Source: Mercenaria mercenaria | Taxonomy: Eukaryota > Mollusca > Bivalvia > Venerida > Veneridae | Length of the DNA: 64,000 nucleotides | NCBI RefSeq assembly: GCF_021730395.1 | Contig: NW_026463208.1 | Span: 1 to 64,000, forward strand | Reading direction: 5' to 3' | Shown here: piece by piece, positions 56,637-64,000 of the stretch | Layout: every line of letters begins with the position of its first letter | How positions within the stretch are numbered: the first letter of the stretch is position 1 | The notes under the pieces: model-generated | What the model was told of the DNA's origin: nothing | Database searches by the model: none | Seen by the model: the letters and a program-made list of their open reading frames with translations, nothing else | Position numbers and translations under genes: made by a program

Positions 56637-57189
56637 TAACAATTTTGGGTGTCAAAGTGGCGGTATTATTCTGACTAATATCTAAAACTAAATACGAACT
56701 TTCGTCATTTCGTGTATTTTCGTGTTTATTGACTGTAAGAAGCGAACTGTAAATCTTTAAGGGATTGAACGGAAAACATTCGAGGGATTTTACGAGATGT
56801 TAACGGATTCAACGATATTTTCAACGGATATTTTTAAGGGATTCTAACGGACATTTAATACGGATTTAAGAACAGAAAGCTTTGTTATTTGTGTCTTTCG
56901 GCCCCTTAGGGTAAGGTATAGACCTGGAAGCTCCCTGTTAATTCAGGATGGGTCTACAATTTAAATCTTTCATATATAACACTATTATATTGTGGGTCAA
57001 AATGGTGTTTCGGTTTCTGAAGTAGAGTTTAACTTTGGTCAAGGAGATCAATAGATAGCCTGCAGTCACCTTTAGTACAAAATCAAACGAAAATAATGGA
57101 CACACGACGACGGACGTTATAATAAAGATAGAAACATTATTATGCCGACCAATGCTAACACGGCCACATATTGTTATCAAGCCAGACTC

Positions 57190-60100
57190 TTTTACTGGAG
57201 ATCAGGACGGGGAACAGTATATTTCACATTTTAAAGACTGTGCCGATTAGACAGGGTCTGACGAGAGATGCGACTTACACTTGCGGCCATCTAAAGGGGT
57301 CAAGCTAGAATATTCTAACTAGTCTACCACAGCATAAAAAAAGGTCATACCGTACCTTTCTCGTCTTTAGAGAAACGTTTGGCACTTCCCGTCAGCAACC
57401 CAAAAAAATGTTACCCAAAGTTTCAAACTCGTTCAAGACTCCATGGGAACACATCGCTGCATTTGGAGATGATCTACGTCTGCTTGCACAAAAGCTATAA
57501 CAACTTAGAACCTGAAGCTAAAGAGATGCTAGCATTACAGCAGTTTTACAAGGCTCTGTCAGTAGATATGGGGTGTCGATTAATGGACAGAGATTGTAAA
57601 TCAATTAGAGAAGCTGTCGAGGTAGTTGAAAGTACGAAGAGTTGGTGGGCGAAAATTATTCCAAGACAGAAGAAGAAATATGTCAACGGGTTTGGGCAGT
57701 GAGGTAGCAGAGAAACTACAGAACCCAGTAACCGCTACATAGAAGAGACAGTGCAGGTAAATCAAAATCTTGATTTGCAGAAGACATTGAATCTATTCAA
57801 TACAGACTGAAAAAAATTGAAAGGGTCAACAACAATAACGACAGACTGGAACAAGGGCATGTTTCATTTGTAATTCACAAGACCATCTAAACAGAAGTTG
57901 TCCCAATCGTGGTAGCAGAACAACACAGCAGTAGCAACTCCACAATTTCATGGAACCAGGAATTCGGGAAAGGGCAACCCGTCCACTCTGTGGTCGGGGG
58001 GGCGAAATCATTTAGTCAAAGACCTGCATTTAACAAACAAACAGAAAGTAAGTTTATTGTTAACCTAGAAAATAGAAAAAACCATGAAAGAACAAAAAGT
58101 AATACAACTGTTAACGACTCTCTCTGTATAGAAACACCAAGATTGGCCCAAATAGGTAACAAGGAAACAAATTTGATAACGGTATGTTGTTAGGGGTAAA
58201 TAAACAAAATGCCTATTAACTTATTACTAAATAGTGGGGCCACCGCAACTTAATTTCCAAAGACTGTATTGACAAAATACAGTATGGTTCTTTACAAGAA
58301 AGAAATATGGAAATACATGGTGTAGATGGTAGTAAAATTTCATGTTTTTGGGTCGTAGTAATTTTGAGGTACAATTAGCGACGTCTTAGTAAACATTCAA
58401 TCATTGTATGTGATATGTCAGTAGACGGAATCTTAGTCAAGATTTCATCCTTAAACATGTAAAAAGTTGGGATTTAGATACTTTTCAGTTAAAATGCGTC
58501 AGAAGAAATTCAGTGTTACTCGATGGTGAAGCTGAACGGTATGCCCGGTGGTGGTAAGTGAAAAAGTTGAACTCCCTCCTAACTCTTTAGCTATGTTAAA
58601 GTAGCAGTGCATTGATGGAGACCAGTTAGCCAAGACAGGGTATATTGAAAGTGTTTCCGAAAACAGACTGAGAATAAACATAATCGAAGGAATTATAGAT
58701 CCACATCAAGATGATTTGGGTATAGGTGTTGTAAACAAAAGTGATGCAACACCTTTTCTAAATCCTGGGACGACTTGGTCTATGTAAATCAACATATGAA
58801 GAGACTCGGGACGAAGTACATTTTTGTGCACGAGCTGAAACACAATCACAGAAGAACATCAGAATATATACCAAACATTTAAAAGATCTATATGAAAAGA
58901 GCTGTAAACATTTAAGTAGCGACAGAAACAACGCCTTGCCCACTCCGTGTAAATATGAAAGTGTGTTTTGCAAAATCATCAATGATCTTGGTTGCACTAA
59001 CAAAGTCAAGCATGCAATAAATACTAGAGATCCCTACTCCTATCCCCCAAACCAGCAAGACGTCAACCGTTTGGAAAAAGGCAAACAGAAAAAAAAAGAA
59101 ATTGACAGAATTTTTATCTAAGGGAATCAAAAACCTTCAAACTGTGCCGGGCCCATCCCCTATTGTTTTGGTTACCAAGAAGATGGCTCAACTCGCTTCT
59201 GCGTGGACTACCGAAAATTGAATAAACGTCACGGTCAAGGACGCTTACCCTATCCAAAGTCGATAAATGCTAACACTCTAGCTGGCTCTAATGGTTCAAT
59301 ACTATGGACCTTTTGTCTGGTTTCGGGCAGATCGAAATGATGAGGACGACAAATTAAAAACAGCATTTTCCACATCGTATGTCTTTATCTTTCCCCGTCA
59401 GATGCCTTTGTCTATCAATGCACCTTCGACTTCCAGCGACTGAGGAAGAGGTTTGCGAGGGCTACAATTTGGTAGAATCTCTTTTTTAAACATGATGATA
59501 AAATCCTCCGGGTAAATCAGTTGATGAGTTCTAGACGACGGGAGAATGTATTCAAAAGCTACAAGAAGCAAACTTGAAGCTGAAGCCGTCAAAATGTCTT
59601 TTGTTCCAAAGTCGGCAACGTTCCCGTCACAAGGTATCTGAAATGGTGTGCATACTGATAAGCCCAAATATCAGCTGTGAGAATTGCCAAAACCAGTAAA
59701 GGGAAAACAGGTGAAAGCTTCTTAGACTGGCTTCCTACTACAAAAAATTTTTGTTAGGGTTCGCCGACATTGCAAGGCCATTGCACAAGATTGTGAAAAG
59801 AGGCAAAGTTTGTATGGGGTCCTGAATGTCAAGAAGCTTTTAAAAAACCCCAAAGTGCTTTAATTACTGTTTCCAGTACTTGCGTATCCTCAGTTGGGCT
59901 GTAAATTCATACTAGACACAGACGCGAGGGGCAAAGGGGTAGCTGGAGTATTATCACAAAGACAGACGGTAAAGAAAGGGTTATCGCATACAGAGCAAGA
60001 ACCATGAACGTCCATGAACAGTCGTACTGTAAACAAGAAAAGAGCTTTTAGCAGTTGTGGTATCTCTCAAAAACTTCCATTCATATCTCTACGGGCAGGA

Positions 60101-61760
60101 AGTTCTTCTAAGGGCAGATAATGCAGCAGTAAGTTGGATGCGAATCTCAAGATGCCAACAGGGCAAGTAGCAAGATGGCTCCAAGAACTGGAAATTACAA
60201 TCGGTAGTCACACATAGACCAGAAGAGTTCACAACAATGCAGATGCCCTATCACGGAAACCTTGTAATCTTGTACCCGAAAACAAGATATCAATAAAGAC
60301 ACTGCAAAAACCGATGAACAAAACACTGAGGATGACAGTGAAGAAACAGAAAAAAGTACTACGAGTAACAACAAGACAGGCATTAAATCAGGAGAACACT
60401 GAAGGCTTGACACACCATCATGTACTTCTTGATGGTGGGAACCAATAGAAGTAGGCCAAGAACAGATGAAAACCCTAACATTGGACCGATACTAGATGCA
60501 AAGAGTTTCCCGGCAAGGAAAGACCAAACTGGCATCTGTATCAAGTGGCAAGGCAGCCTTGAAAACTCTATGGAGACAATCGGAAACCCTTTAGCAGTAA
60601 AAGTCTGGAATGCTATACCGAAAGTTCTTGGAAACACCTGTAATAAAAGATTTGGCAACTAGTTGTTCCAAAGGAGAAGCGTAATCAATGCTACACCACC
60701 ACCATGATGTTCCAACAGCGGCACATCTCGGAGTCGAGAAAACACTTGAAAAGGTTCGACAGGTATTTACTGGCCTGGTATGTCAGATATGTCAAGAATA
60801 TTGCAGGGAGTGTGATAATTCACTTCAAGGAATCTGACCCAAAAGGGGAAGGGACCACTTGGGCATTATATTGTTGCTGAAACCCATGAGCGGTATTATG
60901 GACATTTTGGCCCATTACCAGTAAAAAAAGTCGGGTAACAAATATGTACTTGTTTTGGCTACTGGTTCACGAAGTGGACAGAATGTGTTGCAATACCTGA
61001 TCAAGAAGCACGGACAGTTGCAGAAGCTTTCGTGAATAATTTGTCTGAATTTGGTGTACCCCCCAACTGTATACTGACCAAGGCACCAATTTCGAATCTA
61101 AACTGATGGCTGACCTTTGTGACCTCCTTGGTACGAGAAGACCCATAACGACAAGTTTTAAAGGCCTCAAGCAAATGGTTTAAGTGAAGATTCATGAGGA
61201 CTCTTGTATCCATGTTGTCGTCTTACTGCAGTCAAAATCAGAATGATTGGGGCTTATACCTACAAATGGGTTTTTATGGCATACAGAAGTTCTTGTCATA
61301 GTACCACCACGTTTTCTCCAAACAAGATGGTGTTCGGACAGAAAAATGTACTGCCGATGAGTGCAATGATAGGCCCCCCGATTCAAGAAGAAAAACACGA
61401 TTCCTATGACAGCTATGTAAAAAAGCTGCACCATAAAATTGAAGAAGTACACGATATTGCGCGAGAAAATATCAATAGTTCCCCCTAAATATCAGAAACG
61501 CCATTATGATACAAAGGCAAATAAAAGAGTATTGAACCCAGGTGACGTTGTATGGTTGCATAATCCTACCAGGAAGAAGGGTTTTGCTCAAAGCTCATAA
61601 GTAAATAAAGGGCCGTATCTTGTGACTGTTAAAATAGATGACTTATATACGGTTTTGAAACGTTCTCCAAAAGATAAAGTTAAGCATACCACATAACAGA
61701 TTACATCGTACCTGGGAAAAAACATACCAGAATGGAAACAAAGGTGCAACAGAGAAAAAT
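57190..61760 (+). mobile_element. Ty3/gypsy-type LTR-retrotransposon fossil, heavily broken
   Basis: Order on the plus strand: gag-like part (about 57190-57710), protease-like region, reverse transcriptase (about 59130-59450), RNase H (about 59890-60250), integrase with zinc-binding head and catalytic core (about 60690-61490). This gag-PR-RT-RH-IN order is that of Ty3/gypsy elements. The LTRs could not be delimited by eye. It is broken by well over ten interruptions spread over all parts, so it is old and long inactive, or the sequence here is of lower quality, or both. Confidence 0.8.
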
Positions 61761-62103
61761 CTTAAATGAAACCCATAGCAATGTACACTAAACTGTTAAT
61801 AAATAAATAAACAACAACAACAACACGAATTTCGACAGTTAAGACACTGTAATACGAAAACTGATACGCGTGACGGTTTCTTTTTATTTTGCTACAGAAA
61901 CAGGAGTACAAATGAAACAATTTGTAGAATTTAAACTTAACAAATTTTAAAAGGGTTTTACTTACTTCATTAACTTACCGTAATTAATTTACATGACTGA
62001 AGATTTAAAAGTCAAGAGAGGATGTTCCTTTGTTAGTAAATTCTCTCATTTGGGTTTATTTCAGACAATGGAGAAATGCGGCTAGCACTCGAGTGTTTTT
62101 TTA

Positions 62104-62397
62104 ATGTCACGGAACTCAGCACATCTTGTCTCTAGCGCACAAAAGGCGTCAATCTTTGTGTGTCCCTGGTGCTTAGGAAAGCGTACTTTCACCAGAGTAA
62201 ACGATCTGTATGTTCACTGCAAACAGAGACACTTTGCAGCTACCCAACCACGTACCAAAGAATGTCTTTGGGTAGCTGCAGGATTTTACATGGGAATCTA
62301 CCCATGGACTATGCAAAAAATTTTAACACCACTCCATGGAAATCCACAGAGGTATGGAGGTACGGCGCATCATGACAAGTGGATTCATTCCTTATAG
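62104..62397 (+). CDS. unknown small protein or exon with C2H2-like finger (97 aa)
   Basis: ATG-started frame with a C2H2-like finger CPWCLGKRTFTRVNDLYVHC ending KQRH (C-x2-C-x14-H-x4-H, residues 20-43), followed by a Trp-rich stretch (CLWVAAGFYMGIYPW). I do not recognise the family. It is the first recognisable unit of a region that continues with Lys/Glu-rich stretches and another frame. Whether it is a host gene or part of a mobile element is open. Confidence 0.4.
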   Translation: MSRNSAHLVSSAQKASIFVCPWCLGKRTFTRVNDLYVHCKQRHFAATQPRTKECLWVAAGFYMGIYPWTMQKILTPLHGNPQRYGGTAHHDKWIHSL

Positions 62398-62399
62398 AA

Positions 62400-63720
62400 C
62401 CAGCTGTAAAGAGTGAAAATTGGAGGGGGGTTGGAGGAACGGCGAAAGAGAAAGTGTTAGGAAAAGATGAAGCAAGAAAGTAAAAAGGGGAAGTCGGGCG
62501 AGAAACAAACCAGTAAGGAAAGTAAAGTGAGAAGTCGTCTGAGAAAAAGCCTAGAAAGGAGAGTAAGAAGGAGAAGTCTGAAGAGAAACTAGACAAAGAA
62601 GTAATTAGAAATTAGAAAAGAAAAGTGTGCAAGAAAGCTATGATGGCGTACTAGACTTGAGTGTTAAGAAAAGAAAAAGGATACAGATTTTAAGTGAAAG
62701 CGACAGTGAGGACAGTGATAGTGAAACAAAAGAAATGAAAGATGAGGGAAAATTGTGTAAGGAAAAGAAGGGAGTAGAGATAAGACTATAAGCATGAAAG
62801 AAAAAAGTTAAAAAGTGGTGATGAAAATAAGGCATAGTTAAGAATAACAAGGAAGAAAAGATTGCAGAGAAAAAAACTGAGAATAAGTCTGAGGAAAAAG
62901 ATAATGAGAAAAGAGTAAGGAACTTGAAGTGGGAAGTAAGCATCAGAATGAAGAGAAACAGCAGAAAAATGAAGACAGTGACGATAAATGTAAGGGGACC
63001 ACAGAAGAGTTAAAATGGACATTGAAATTGGGGAGAGAAAAGCTTTACAAGAAGAAAAAGAGGAATAATTTAAAGGGAAATGTAAGTGAAGAATAAAGGA
63101 AAAGTGGAAATGAAGGTAGTTTCAATAAGGGGATAATGATGAAGGAAATAAGCCAGAGTTGACTGATGAGAGTAAAAGGACGATAAAAGAAAAGACTGGG
63201 CGAATATTAAAGGATTGTGGGGTTTTTGATAGTCATATGGAAAAGGAAACCAAATGAACCCGAATGTAAATGAAAAAGGGGACTGTCAAGAAAATGTAAA
63301 TGATGAAACAAGATTGATGAAAGAATGAAAACATATCAACAAGACAGATGAATGTATAAAAACGAAAGAAAAAGAAATGAACCATAGTAATGACAGAGGA
63401 AAAGGAAGTCCAGTTAGCTGTAGCCTCTGTACTAAATGACTATGACAATAAAACAGATGTACATAAACAATAATGAGAAAAAGGTAGAAGACATGAAAAA
63501 TCAAAGTGAATCCCTGGACCATGTGTAACAAAACAAGAAGAAAAGGCAGAATCATAAGTCACAATCTCAAAATAAAATAAAAAGAAAATTAAAGTGGGGA
63601 AGGGATCCATTGACGGACAAGTAAGAAGATCATAGACAAACCATCCAATACATTTAAAAGCAGATATACCAAACAAGACAACAAAAATTAACAGAAAGAA
63701 ACCAAAGCCCGATATACGTG
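62400..63720 (+). other. 1.3-kb purine-rich stretch encoding Lys/Glu/Ser-rich segments
   Basis: The plus strand is almost entirely A and G with very little C. Readable segments include SEKSSEKKPRKESKKEKSEE and YDGVLDLSVKKRKRIQILSE followed by an acidic Ser cluster SDSEDSDSE, which looks like real disordered protein rather than noise. Stops interrupt the frames several times. The minus-strand frames here (Phe/Ser/Leu-rich) are artefacts of the composition. Confidence 0.55.
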
Positions 63721-63744
63721 TACAAAATTAAATCCTGAACCGAG

Positions 63745-64000
63745 ATGTATAGTCAACAGGCACGGGAAAATTTTAACACTGGAGTGATGCCACTGGTTCC
63801 CCCAGCTAGAAGAACTGGAAAAGGACAGAAAATGGAGTTTAGACATTGGGAGAAAACATTAGAAAGCCTCCTAGTGGTTGGGTTTAAAATGACACCAGAC
63901 CGAAAGCTTCTGGCCTGGGAATACATATCAGTGCTGATTGAAGAGGCCCTCACGTTAAAACCCGTAGCTATAGCAGTTCAAGATCGTACCTACTGGACAA
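63745..64000 (+). CDS. open frame running off the window end (at least 85 aa), unknown
   Basis: From ATG at 63745 the frame is open to the last base: MYSQQARENFNTGVMPLVPP, ARRTGKGQKMEFRHWEKTLE, VVGFKMTPDRKLLAWEYISV, LIEEALTLKPVAIAVQDRTY. The codon use and residue balance look protein-like and unlike the AT-rich noise nearby. I do not recognise the family. A stop at 63736-63738 limits it upstream; it could be a later exon of the zinc-finger ORF's gene. Confidence 0.5.
   Translation, partial: MYSQQARENFNTGVMPLVPPARRTGKGQKMEFRHWEKTLESLLVVGFKMTPDRKLLAWEYISVLIEEALTLKPVAIAVQDRTYWT

Noticed and set aside
62309-63676. Several Phe/Ser/Leu-rich minus-strand frames that look like membrane proteins
   Set aside because: They are the complement of the purine-rich plus strand; the plus strand has the protein-like segments.

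Overview
The window is AT-rich eukaryotic DNA of a marine bivalve type, most likely a venerid-like clam. I infer this from repeat families I recognise from memory as typical of bivalves: a tRNA-derived SINE with a conserved core, several families of about 145-177 bp tandem repeats with hairpin ends, and TTAA- or TA-flanked MITEs. No database was searched. There is no bacterial operon logic and no rRNA gene. Only one host gene family is convincing; nearly everything else is mobile DNA in various states of decay.

Layout. 1-3.7 kb: left flank, then a TA-flanked pogo/Tigger-type transposon (544-3677) whose broken transposase ends in a PHD-like finger. 3.8-6.0 kb: LINE fragment (ORF1 RNA-binding part, beginning of an endonuclease). 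6.2-8.8 kb: a half copy of a foldback element and a 0.55 kb tandem duplication. 8.96-13.27 kb: a 4.3 kb TIR element with an unusual two-orientation motif array, carrying a nested TIR element and a 36-G run. 13.9-19.5 kb: a cluster of palindromic MITEs, including a large palindrome built from TTTTCGCGAAAA. 20-25.75 kb: three rolling-circle-like tandem-repeat elements around a broken integrase-type transposase gene. 25.9 kb: a short sequence that fits a complete hammerhead ribozyme. 26-29 kb: a 3 kb segment present again at 44.3-47.3 kb. 29-32.8 kb: a second, decayed LINE with a nested insertion. 33-34.15 kb: a MITE and an 0.8 kb TTAA-flanked foldback element.

35.8-41.6 kb and 50.5-53.4 kb are two copies of a duplicated block. 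Each carries, on the minus strand, a gene for a glycine-rich-domain-containing-protein-like (GRDP-like) protein with a TATA promoter, a non-coding first exon, one intron and a single coding exon. Copy 1 (39541-40458) ends in a ladder of cysteines at every fourth residue; copy 2 (51602-52429) lost this tail in a deletion; a third 5' fragment lies at 53596-53757. Copy 1 also carries inserted DNA with a good core promoter (TATA-30 bp-initiator) at 37.15 kb.

53.9-55.4 kb is a degenerate minisatellite of about 41 bp units. 57.2-61.7 kb is a heavily broken Ty3/gypsy-type LTR-retrotransposon fossil on the plus strand. 62.1-64 kb contains a zinc-finger-like ORF, 1.3 kb of strongly purine-rich DNA encoding Lys/Glu/Ser-rich stretches, and an open reading frame that runs off the window end; its identity is unknown to me.
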